From contig JAUIGL010000060.1 of the NCBI GenBank assembly GCA_030430165.1, positions 1 to 38,386 on the forward strand: DNA of 38,386 nt. The letters are read 5' to 3'. Position 1 is the stretch's first letter. Each line of letters begins with the position of its first letter. A program made the translations under genes and the position numbers. Source of the stretch: a bacterium. GTDB taxonomy: Bacteria > Desulfobacterota > Binatia > HRBIN30 > CADEER01. Of this stretch, positions 30,745 through 38,386 are shown piece by piece. The notes under the pieces are model-generated. The model saw only the letters and a program-made list of their open reading frames with translations. It did not search any database and had not been told where the DNA came from.

Positions 30745-33700
30745 TCAGTCGCTCAGAGTTGCCGTCGACGCGTCACAATCGACCACCGCAGCCCCCGCGT
30801 ACTGGCCGCTGGCGCAGGCTTCGTTGCGCAGGCGGCCGCTTCCGGGCCCGCTGTGATCGACCTCCAGATCGTCGACCAGGAACGCCTCGTTCGAATCGCC
30901 GTAGCCCTCTGCAACCCGCATGCGAACGGTCACTTGACCGCCGGCGAGGTGCGACAGGTCGTACTCGCGCGACGCGCTCGCCGCCCCGTCGATGCCGCCG
31001 AAGCGCTCGATCTCGACGAAGGTCTCGCCGTCGGTCGACGCATCGAGCACGACGACGTCGGCCGGGTCGACACCGGCAAGCGTGCGGAAGACCAATCCGA
31101 GCCGCGCACTCGACGCGCCGCTGAGGTCGACCGTTCTCTGGATACTCGGCTGCGAGCCGGTATCCGGACTGTCGTCGAGGCGCAGCTCACCGGTCCGGGT
31201 GATGCGCACGTTCCCCAGACGCGCCGACTGAACATCGTCGTCCGCCAGATCGATCTCGCTCCACGGACCAACCCAATCGGCGGAGCCGTCGTTGCGGCCG
31301 TAGTCGGCCGACGAGAAGGAATCCACGCAAGTAGCGCGGGCCGAGGTCAGCACTGATGCCGGCGCCGCGCAGCTGTACGAAACGGCGTCGCCGGCCGCGA
31401 GGCTCCCGAGTGAACGTTCGCAGGCCTTCACGTTCTGGCTGAAAACGACCACGTCGGCGAGGTCCACGTCTCCCGAGTTGCGTACGGTGACATCGAACGT
31501 CACCTCGTCCTCGCCACCATGCAGAGCCCAGGCGTCGACCTCCACGTCGATGTCGGCGCCCGGCACCACCGTTGGAGTCGGCGTCCTGCTGGCTTGCGGC
31601 GTCGCGGTCACGGTCGCTGCCGCGACGGCCGGCTCTTGGGCCAGCAACGGTTCGCTACCGGAATCACCGCCCCCGACTCGACTCCTCTCGACCGAGTGAG
31701 TACTCGCCCCGGAGCCATCCGCGACACACTCGATGACCAGCTTGTCGATACGCGCACCGTCCTCTCGTTGGTAGAGCACGAAGGTGTGCGACCCCGCGGA
31801 CAGCGAGAGCTCGACCGGATCCATTCCGCCGCGATCGTTCACGTAGTCGGGCAGATAGTCGGTGTTCTGGAGCATATCCCAGAGGAACCCGCCTGCCGGC
31901 TGCCCGTCGATCTTCACCCAGAAGGAGTCGTTGGTGCTGCCGCTCGCGTACACGTGCCCGAGAAAGCGATAGGTCCCCGAGCTCGGCAAGACGAAATCGA
32001 TCTCCGCCCGGCTCCACCCGGGAATGCTGTCGTAGTAGTCGCCCGTGTCGTGCGCCACCTTGAGGGCGGCGCCACCACTGGCGTCGTTGTCGTAGCGGAT
32101 CTCGAAGTTACCGTGGATCGACGCCGTTTCGGCCTCGATTACGATGTCCTCGCAGGCCCCTCCGGCGACCACCGTCGACGTATCGCAATCCTGCACACCG
32201 ACGACGCCGTCGTTGCCGGTCGCGCAAGCTTCGTTGACGAGCGAGCCCGACTGCTCCTCGGCAGTGATGGTGACGTTGTCGACCTTGAAGGTCTCGTTGT
32301 CACCACCGTACAGATTCGACACCCGGAAGCGGATCGTCGTCTGCGACGAGATGTACGCCGAGATGTCGTACGAGCGAGAATCGGAGACGCTGCCGGTGAT
32401 CCCGTTGATCACCTCGAGCACGTCGTAGGTCGAACCATCGGTCGAGATCTCCACCGACACGGCGTCACTCGGGTCCACTCCCGAATGCGTCTGGAAGTCG
32501 AAGCTCAGAGTCGCCGAGGCGATCCCGGAGAGATCTGCCGTGCGCCGCGCGCTCGGTCCGTTCGGAATCGTCGACGAAGTGTCGGGTCGATCGTCGAGCC
32601 ACAGCTTGGCGTTGCTGCCGATGACGACGTTGCCGTCGGTCGGGCTCTGCGGAGCGCCGACGTCCACCTCGATCCACGGTCCGCTCCAGTTGGAGTCACC
32701 GTTCTGGTTGCCGTAGCTGACCTGGGAGAAGGTGTCCTTGTAGGTCCGCGTACCGCCGCCGCCAAGCGACGACGCCGGCGCGGTGCAGGTGTAGAGGAAC
32801 GAATCGCCGGCAGGCAGCTCGCCGATGACCCGGTCGCAATCGGGCACCTGGGGATCGGCGACCTCGACATCGAACAGGGTCACGGTCCCCGGGTTGGTGA
32901 CCTCGATTTCGAACTCGATGTCCTCCGTGCCCGAGACGGACCGCGAATCGGGTCCTTCGAGATCCTTGCGGATGTCGATTTCGGTCACGTCGTCGACACA
33001 GAGAGCGACCTCGCTCACCGCGCCGCTGCCCGGGAAGACGATCTCGAGGCGGCTCGCATCGAAGGCGTTGATGGTCAGCCGCTCGACCGAGTTGTCGCCG
33101 AGGCTGGCCATCGGCAGGTTGGCGATCACTTGATTGGCGGCATCGTATGCGACGATGAAGCCGGGGCTGGTCTCCTCGATGTCGACCACCTGCAGCGACA
33201 GCACGTCGATCGGCTCGTCGAAGCTCATCGTGATCATGCCGCCGCCGCTCTCGTCGTCGGGGTCGTCGACGAGGCCGTCCGAGTTCGAGTCGACCCCGTC
33301 CTCGGCGACGATCAACAGACTGCCGAGGGCCGCGGTGTTCTCTCCGAGGCTACCGGCCTCACCGCCATTGCCGATACCCGGGCCGCCGAAGTCCTCGTTG
33401 GGAGTTCCCAGATCGAAGTCGCCGCCGGTCGGGTTCGCACTGTCGAAGACGATTGCGAAGTCCGGACCGCCGCCGGTGTTGATCGTCGAGATGTGAATGC
33501 CGAGCGGCGCGAACTGCTCGTCCATGATGGTTCCCGCCGGGAACGCGTCCAGGTCGAGAATAAGATCGTTGGTACAAGGAGCCGGCGTCGACGTCGGCGT
33601 CGGGCCAGCGGTCGTCGGAGTCTCCGTCGCTGAGGCGGTTGCCGTCGCCGTGTTGGTCGGAGTCGCAGTCGCCGTCGGGGTGTTCGTCGGAGTCTGGCTA

Positions 33701-36700
33701 GGCGTATCCGTCGGAGTATCCGTCGGCGTATCGGTAGGTGTGCTGGTCGGAGTCGGCTGCGGCCGGTAGCCGAAGTCGTAGCTGGCAATCGGCGACTCAC
33801 CGGTCGGCGGAACTTGCGTGGAAGTGTCGGTCAAGCCCTGCACCGGACTCGCGGCGACGCCGAGATGCTGGTCGCTGTCCGACAGGTCCATGCTGTTGCC
33901 GGCGACGTCGACCAGGGCCGGCAACAGACCGGCCGGGTTCTGCTCGGCGGAGATGGTGAAGATCGGCTCGGGGGCGACCCCGTCACCGTTGTAGTCTTCG
34001 TCGGCGAGCAGGTTGACGAACTCGTAGAAGCCATCCGCGTCGCTGAACGTAACCAGGGTGACGGTGGTGTTTCCGGCGTCCGGGTAGGTGATCGTCAGAG
34101 TCACCTTGACGCCAGGCTGATCGGTCGCGTCCTGGATCCCGTCGCCGTTCTCGTCGAGCCACGTCCTGTTACCGAGCGCAGCCAACTCGACGTAGTAGCC
34201 GAAGTCGGCCGTGAGATCGTCGGGCGAGCCGTTGCTGAGCTGGACTGCGTACGGATCGGACTGGGAATTGTCGTCGACACCCGGGGTTCCCAGCGAGTGC
34301 CAGTATCCCGTCAAGACGCCGTCGACGTCGCTGACGTCGACCACGTAGTCGACCGGACCGCCGAATCCATCGTCTACCGGCAAGCCCTGGAAGAGGTAGC
34401 TGCCGTCGGTCTCGGTGGTCGTGCTCTGGATCTTGGGCTCGCCCGGATCGACGACGCCGTTGCCGTTGGTGTCGAGGTAGAGATCGAGGGTGACCCCGCC
34501 GATCCCCGGCTCGTCGTCGTCGGTGTTCGCCAACCCGTCCGGACCGTTGGCGCCGTCGTTCACGCCGTCGGCGTTGCTGTCCAGCCACACCAGGTTGCCG
34601 ATCGTGCCGGCGGTACCGGACGGAACGTAACCGAAGTCCTGTCCGAGATTGACGCCGTCGTCGACGCCGTCCGGGTCGTTGTTGCCGTCGCCGCCGGGCT
34701 CACCCAGGTCGGCGATCGACATGCTGTCGTTGCCACCGTCCGGATCGACGGTATTGGTCAGACCCGGCGGCAAGGTGCCGGTGTCGACCATGACCTGGTA
34801 TTCAGCCGTCGGGTCGAGATTGCCGAATGTATAGTTGCCGTTTTCGTCGGTCGTGGTGGTCGCGATCAAGTTGCCGTCTTCGTCGAGCAGCTTGACGGTC
34901 ACGCCTTCCAGGCCTTCGCCCTCGTCGAAGACGCCGTCGTTGTCGGCATCGAGGAACACGGTGTCACCGATGACTCCCTCGCCCGGATCGTTGCCCAGCG
35001 GGGTGTAGCCAAAGTCCTGATCGAGGTCGGACTCGGGGGCGGCGTTGCCGACTCCGAGGTCGACCACCGAGCTCATACCGTCGAGGACACCATCCGGGTC
35101 GCCCGACTGTTCGAGCTCGCCGAGGACGTTGTCGCTGTCGGTGACGACGACGATGTAGCTGCCGTCCGGCAAGCCGGGGAACAGGTACATGCCGTTCTCG
35201 TCGGTGGTCGTCGTCGCGATGAAGAAGTCGACGCCGTCGTCGATCATGCCGTCGCCGTCGTCGTCGCGGATGAGGCCGACGCTGACTCCGGGAATCCCCG
35301 GCTCATCGGCGTCTTGCGTGCCGTCCGCATCTGTGTCGAGCCACACGGTGTCGCCAATCGTGTTGTCGGCGTCGGCCGGCGGCTGGTAGCCGAAGTCGAC
35401 GTTGAGGAACACGTCGCCCGGTCCGAGAATCACCGGATTGGTGGTCTGGTTGTCGTCCTCACCCGCCGGCAGGACCATCGCGAAGTAGTCGGGATCGCCG
35501 GTTTGGGTGTAGCCGGAGAGCGGACCCGTCGGATCGACCTCGACGTGATATGCGCCCGGCGGCAGATCGTCGAACAGGTAGAATCCCGAAGGACCGGTAA
35601 CCGTCGTGTCGAATGTGTCGTCGCCGGTGCCGAACTCACCGTCGGGACCAGCCCCGGTCAGGGTTACGGTCACGCCCGCGACGCCGGGCTCACCCGGATC
35701 TTGGACGCCGTCACCGTCGGCGTCGATCCACACACGATCGCCGAGAGCTGCGTTGCCTTCGCCGTCGTTGACCTCTTCGTCGGTATTCGCGTTGTAGCCG
35801 AAGTCGGCAGTCAGGTTCTCGTCACCCGAGGCGAGGGTGACCGGATAGCCGCCGTTCGGGCCGTCCTGCGACTGATTTCCGAAATCGCCGCCCGGGTTCA
35901 CCGGGTTCATCGTCTGCGTGAAACCGTCGGGCAGGGTGGCGTCGACGACGCGGACCTCGTAGTCGCCCGGCGGTAGGCCGCTGAACAGATAGCCACCGTT
36001 GGTGTCGGTGGTAGTGGTCGCGATGACGATGCCGTCCTCGAGCAACTCGACGACGACGTTGGCGATGCCGGGCTCTCCTTCGTCCTGCATGCCGTCGTTG
36101 TTCTCGTCGAGCCAGACGTAGTTACCGATGGATCCCGGACGATAGAAGCCGAAATCGATCGTGAGGTTGCTATCGGTGCCGTCGCCGTCGGTGTTCGGCT
36201 CGCCGCCGACCGTGAGCGTGACGGGCAGGCTGACCGCGACGTCGCCCGACGCGATGCCGTTGGAGTCGGTGTTGTCGTCGTCGTCGGGGTCGCCGCCGCC
36301 AACCGTGACCTCGTAGCCCGGCGGTGCGGTCACCTGGACCACGTAGTCGCCCGGCGCGAGATCGTCGAAGCGATAGAGCCCGTCGCTGCCGGTCGTTTGC
36401 GGCATCACCAGATTGCCCTGCGAGTCGGTAGCCGGCGTGACGCCATCGGACTCGAAGAGCTCGACGATCGCTCCCGGGATGCCCGGCTCACCCGGATCCT
36501 GAACACCGTTCCCGTTCTCGTCGACCCAGACGAAGTCGCCGAGACTCAACATGAACGGAGTCGCAGTCGGAGTTTGTGTCGGCGTGTCGGTCGGAGTCTG
36601 CGTCGGCGTGCTGGTCGGGGTCTCCGTCGGCGTGCTGGTCGGGGTCTGCGTCGGCGTGTCGGTCGGAGTCTGGGTCGGAGTATCCGTTGGCGTGCTGGTC

Positions 36701-38386
36701 GGAGTGTGCGTCTGCGTCGGGGTCGGCGTCGGATCGGCCCCAGCCAGACACAGCTCGGGCTCGACCCGCAGGAATTCGACCGTGTCCTCCGGCGCCGTGT
36801 CCAGCACGCCGGCAATCTCGACCACAGCCATCGGGTCGAACGGTCCCGGGACCACGTACGAGAAGATCTCCATCTCCCCGCCGGTCGGTCCGACACCGCT
36901 GCTCAGAGAGAAGAAAATGCTGGCGAACGGATCGGTGGCCGGATTGGTGACCAGGTAGCTGTTGCCGCTCGGCGCTTCGTACGTCGCGCCATCGACGGGA
37001 GAGGTCGCGTCTCCGTCGCCGAAGTAGACACCAATCAGCTCGTCGGCGCAGTCGTTGGTAATCTTCCACTCGAGCCGCGTTCCACCCGACGCCGGCTGGG
37101 CCGGGTTGTACGGATCGAGCTCGCTGATGTCGAACGGCGCCTCCACCATCAGCGTCACGTCGGGAAGCTGTGTCGCCGGGTCGGAGTCGGCTTCCGGCAA
37201 CGTCGGCGGATACGTCGTGCTCAGAACCGTGAAGTAGAACAGACCGTAGCGTCCGCCCTGGAGGTTGGCCTCGTCCTTGTCGGGGGGATCGATGTTGGTG
37301 CTGATGTCGCTGTCGTACACGACGCCGACACAGGTTCGGCCGACGAGCCCTTCGATCTCGGACTTGTTGAGCGGGTTGATACCCGGGATCTTGTCCAGTT
37401 GGTCCTTCGGAACCAGACCGGCGACGTAGTCTTCAATCGTCCAGCTCGGGTCGACTCCATCCATGAAGGCGTCGGTAAAGCCGAACCAACCGACGTCGTG
37501 GTTGCCGTCGTTCTCGTACTGACCGGACGGCAAGGTCACGGTCCCACCCGAGAACATCGAGCTCCAGCGCAGATCCTGGTTCAGATCCGGGACGTCGTCC
37601 ACTTCCAGATCGACATTGATCAAGTAGTCCACCGGCGTCATGCCGGCGTCGTTGGCCGCAGCCACCACCGCCGGGTCCGTCGCCGCCGCGAGAATCGTCG
37701 AGATGTCGGTGTCGATCGTTTCTTCGTCGATCAGCACGACACAGGGCGCCGACGGATTCGCGCCGAGGAAGTCCACTTCGAGGCAAGTACCCTCACAGCC
37801 AACCGTCGGAGTCGCCGTCGGCGTACTGGTCGGAGTCTCCGTGGGCGTGTCCGTCGGTGTGCTGGTCGGCGTATCCGTCGGGGTGTCAGTCGGAGTCTGA
37901 GTCGGGGTGTCCGTCGGAGTCTCAGTCGGGGTGCTCGTCGGCGTGTCCGTCGGGGTATCCGTCGGGGTATCCGTCGGGGTATCCGTCGGGGTGTCCGTCG
38001 GGGTATCCGTCGGGGTGTCCGTCGGAGTCTCAGTCGGGGTGCTCGTCGGCGTGTCCGTCGGGGTATCCGTCGGGGTGTCCGTCGGAGTCTCAGTCGGGGT
38101 GTCCGTCGGGGTGTCCGTCGGGGTGTCCGTCGGGGTGGCCGTCGGAGTCTCAGTCGGGGTGCTCGTCGGCGTGTCCGTCGGGGTATCCGTCGGAGTCTGA
38201 GTCGGAGTGTCCGTGGGGGTATCCGTCGGAGTCTCAGTCGGGGTGTCCGTGGGCGTATCGGTCGGGGTACTCGTCGGCGTGTCGGTCGGGGTATCCGTCG
38301 GCGTGTCCGTCGGAGTCTGAGTCGGGGTATCCGTCGGAGTATCCGTCGGTGTCTGAGTCGGACTGCTCGTCGGCGTGTCCGTGGGG
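30745..38386 (-). CDS. Giant modular surface protein, 5' end outside the window
   Basis: At least 2,546 residues are visible and the frame is open at the window edge, so the N-terminus and signal peptide are missing. Order of parts (visible numbering): TPTx stalk 1-195; a domain with a few Cys (196-545); a TPTx linker; seven SdrD-B-like Ca-binding domains (613-1537), each starting like [21 protein letters not shown] and ending DFGY; a TPTx linker; a domain starting [21 protein letters not shown] (1604-1799); copy 1 of a nested DUF11/jelly-roll unit (1800-2073); a CBM6-like domain ([22 protein letters not shown], 2076-2224); a Thr-rich linker; and copy 2 of the nested unit (2278-2546). The protein ends STATLSD with no sorting helix or anchor. 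A role in adhesion or an extracellular coat is inferred. A frame starting at GTG 37776 exists but is internal. Confidence 0.85.
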   Translation of the reverse strand, partial: PTDTPTSSPTQTPTDTPTDTPTQTPTDTPTDTPTDTPTSTPTDTPTDTPTETPTDTPTDTPTQTPTDTPTDTPTSTPTETPTATPTDTPTDTPTDTPTETPTDTPTDTPTDTPTSTPTETPTDTPTDTPTDTPTDTPTDTPTDTPTDTPTSTPTETPTDTPTQTPTDTPTDTPTSTPTDTPTETPTSTPTATPTVGCEGTCLEVDFLGANPSAPCVVLIDEETIDTDISTILAAATDPAVVAAANDAGMTPVDYLINVDLEVDDVPDLNQDLRWSSMFSGGTVTLPSGQYENDGNHDVGWFGFTDAFMDGVDPSWTIEDYVAGLVPKDQLDKIPGINPLNKSEIEGLVGRTCVGVVYDSDISTNIDPPDKDEANLQGGRYGLFYFTVLSTTYPPTLPEADSDPATQLPDVTLMVEAPFDISELDPYNPAQPASGGTRLEWKITNDCADELIGVYFGDGDATSPVDGATYEAPSGNSYLVTNPATDPFASIFFSLSSGVGPTGGEMEIFSYVVPGPFDPMAVVEIAGVLDTAPEDTVEFLRVEPELCLAGADPTPTPTQTHTPTSTPTDTPTQTPTDTPTQTPTSTPTETPTSTPTQTPTDTPTQTPTATPFMLSLGDFVWVDENGNGVQDPGEPGIPGAIVELFESDGVTPATDSQGNLVMPQTTGSDGLYRFDDLAPGDYVVQVTAPPGYEVTVGGGDPDDDDNTDSNGIASGDVAVSLPVTLTVGGEPNTDGDGTDSNLTIDFGFYRPGSIGNYVWLDENNDGMQDEGEPGIANVVVELLEDGIVIATTTTDTNGGYLFSGLPPGDYEVRVVDATLPDGFTQTMNPVNPGGDFGNQSQDGPNGGYPVTLASGDENLTADFGYNANTDEEVNDGEGNAALGDRVWIDADGDGVQDPGEPGVAGVTVTLTGAGPDGEFGTGDDTFDTTVTGPSGFYLFDDLPPGAYHVEVDPTGPLSGYTQTGDPDYFAMVLPAGEDDNQTTNPVILGPGDVFLNVDFGYQPPADADNTIGDTVWLDTDADGTQDADEPGIPGVSVGLIRDDDGDGMIDDGVDFFIATTTTDENGMYLFPGLPDGSYIVVVTDSDNVLGELEQSGDPDGVLDGMSSVVDLGVGNAAPESDLDQDFGYTPLGNDPGEGVIGDTVFLDADNDGVFDEGEGLEGVTVKLLDEDGNLIATTTTDENGNYTFGNLDPTAEYQVMVDTGTLPPGLTNTVDPDGGNDSMSIADLGEPGGDGNNDPDGVDDGVNLGQDFGYVPSGTAGTIGNLVWLDSNADGVNDGANGPDGLANTDDDEPGIGGVTLDLYLDTNGNGVVDPGEPKIQSTTTETDGSYLFQGLPVDDGFGGPVDYVVDVSDVDGVLTGYWHSLGTPGVDDNSQSDPYAVQLSNGSPDDLTADFGYYVELAALGNRTWLDENGDGIQDATDQPGVKVTLTITYPDAGNTTVTLVTFSDADGFYEFVNLLADEDYNGDGVAPEPIFTISAEQNPAGLLPALVDVAGNSMDLSDSDQHLGVAASPVQGLTDTSTQVPPTGESPIASYDFGYRPQPTPTSTPTDTPTDTPTDTPSQTPTNTPTATATPTNTATATASATETPTTAGPTPTSTPAPCTNDLILDLDAFPAGTIMDEQFAPLGIHISTINTGGGPDFAIVFDSANPTGGDFDLGTPNEDFGGPGIGNGGEAGSLGENTAALGSLLIVAEDGVDSNSDGLVDDPDDESGGGMITMSFDEPIDVLSLQVVDIEETSPGFIVAYDAANQVIANLPMASLGDNSVERLTINAFDASRLEIVFPGSGAVSEVALCVDDVTEIDIRKDLEGPDSRSVSGTEDIEFEIEVTNPGTVTLFDVEVADPQVPDCDRVIGELPAGDSFLYTCTAPASSLGGGGTRTYKDTFSQVSYGNQNGDSNWSGPWIEVDVGAPQSPTDGNVVIGSNAKLWLDDRPDTSSTIPNGPSARRTADLSGIASATLSFDFQTHSGVDPSDAVSVEISTDGSTYDVLEVINGITGSVSDSRSYDISAYISSQTTIRFRVSNLYGGDNETFKVDNVTITAEEQSGSLVNEACATGNDGVVGVQDCDTSTVVAGGACEDIVIEAETASIHGNFEIRYDNDASGGAALKVAHDTGDYYDSIPGWSRAEIDFVLPSSGTYRFLGHVYASGSTNDSFWVKIDGQPAGGFLWDMLQNTDYLPDYVNDRGGMDPVELSLSAGSHTFVLYQREDGARIDKLVIECVADGSGASTHSVERSRVGGGDSGSEPLLAQEPAVAAATVTATPQASRTPTPTVVPGADIDVEVDAWALHGGEDEVTFDVTVRNSGDVDLADVVVFSQNVKACERSLGSLAAGDAVSYSCAAPASVLTSARATCVDSFSSADYGRNDGSADWVGPWSEIDLADDDVQSARLGNVRITRTGELRLDDSPDTGSQPSIQRTVDLSGASSARLGLVFRTLAGVDPADVVVLDASTDGETFVEIERFGGIDGAASASREYDLSHLAGGQVTVRMRVAEGYGDSNEAFLVDDLEVDHSGPGSGRLRNEACASGQYAGAAVVDCDASTATLSD
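30748..31554 (-). repeat. Nested DUF11/jelly-roll unit, copy 2 (C-terminal)
   Basis: The unit encodes a DUF11-like strand set ([17 protein letters not shown] ... YSCAAPAS), then a jelly-roll insert ([28 protein letters not shown] ... FLVDDLEVD), and then the DUF11 closing strand (NEACASG ... [10 protein letters not shown]). The same order occurs in copy 1 at 32169-32983. Confidence 0.75.
32169..32983 (-). repeat. Nested DUF11/jelly-roll unit, copy 1
   Basis: This copy aligns along its length with 30748-31554: [17 protein letters not shown] ... YTCTAPAS, then [23 protein letters not shown] ... FKVDNVTI, then NEACATG ... [13 protein letters not shown]6-like domain and a linker separate the two copies. 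Confidence 0.75.
33775..36550 (-). repeat. Seven SdrD-B-like domain repeats
   Basis: Each repeat has the pattern (I/L)G-x-x-VWLD-x-(N/D)-x-DG-x-QD-x-x-EPG, a central TTTTD-x-x-G-x-YLF-x-x-LPPGDY, and ends in DFGY. Starts lie near 36548, 36137, 35746, 35362, 34974, 34604 and 34183. The Asp/Asn-rich loops are typical Ca2+-stabilised sites in SdrD B domains. The sixth repeat has an expanded second Asp-rich loop, and the seventh the most diverged start. Confidence 0.85.
37803..38386 (-). repeat. TPTx 12-base codon array, open at the window edge
   Basis: About 48 contiguous 12-base units encode Thr-Pro-Thr-(Asp/Glu/Gln/Ser). A larger block containing the distinctive TPTE/TPTS units recurs with its markers at 37918, 38026 and 38146, spaced 108 and 120 bases (9 and 10 units), which suggests recent block duplications. 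All lengths are multiples of three. The apparent VGVS open frames on the plus strand are its mirror. Confidence 0.9.

Noticed and set aside
31519..35976. Two long plus-strand frames (about 700 codons each) opposite the giant surface protein
   Set aside because: They are mirror frames of SdrD-B and DUF11 repeats; the minus-strand frame has clear domain order and DFGY repeats.
37640..38200. VGVS-repeat frames on the plus strand
   Set aside because: These are the reverse complement of the TPTx codon array and have no folded domain or start signal.
37803..38386. CRISPR array
   Set aside because: Units are 12 bases and contiguous with no unique spacers; they are codons of a stalk.

Overview
The window is high-GC bacterial chromosome packed with genes on both strands. 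Short gaps, many 4-base start/stop overlaps (ATGA, GTGA), a MutM-RsmA-TsaD cluster, MltD- and DegP-type envelope proteins, and secreted proteins with long Thr-Pro stalks and dockerin-like EF-hand tails point to a Gram-negative bacterium of the deltaproteobacterial/Myxococcota/Binatota kind. That lineage guess is an inference from gene style; there is no rRNA or other phylogenetic marker here. I see no tRNA, rRNA, CRISPR array or transposase.

Layout. 122-3087 (minus): an integron-type integrase behind a RecQ-like helicase. 3358-4906 (minus): a promoter, a 53-residue basic protein too short for ordinary gene calling, a secreted protein and a matrixin-like metalloprotease, overlapping or nearly so. 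4964-5741: a composite palindromic repeat and an archaeal-RibL-like nucleotidyltransferase. 5803-9353 (minus): sensor histidine kinase followed by a four-LysM lytic transglycosylase. 9617-11693 (plus): a DUF1844 protein with a His-rich insert, then DegP/HtrA. 11770-15266 (plus): a second, inverted copy of the composite repeat, then tsaD, rsmA, mutM and a TetR-family regulator. 15432-17501 (plus): a Thr-Pro stalk protein with cohesin-like and dockerin-like modules. 17458-20033 (minus): gamma-glutamyltransferase coupled to a flippase-like membrane protein. 20178-23775 (plus): an ArgA-like acetyltransferase, a LexA/S24-type peptidase with no DNA-binding domain whose ribosome binding site lies in a long hairpin, and a rhomboid protease. 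23810-27147 (minus): MscS-type channel and CorA, overlapping by 4 bases. 27277-38386 (minus): a second metalloprotease that fuses the two proteins of the first locus to a stalk, a dockerin-like and a cohesin-like module; a small surface protein with its own promoter and terminator; and the 3' 7.6 kb of a giant surface protein with seven SdrD-B-like domains, still open at the window edge.

Common thread. Much of the window serves the envelope and cell surface: peptidoglycan turnover, periplasmic quality control, ion channels, and a family of modular exported proteins sharing Thr-Pro stalks. The points most worth following are the split versus fused metalloprotease pair, the cohesin and dockerin modules that occur in opposite order in two proteins, the domain-within-domain duplication in the giant protein, and the hairpin-controlled HTH-less LexA relative.
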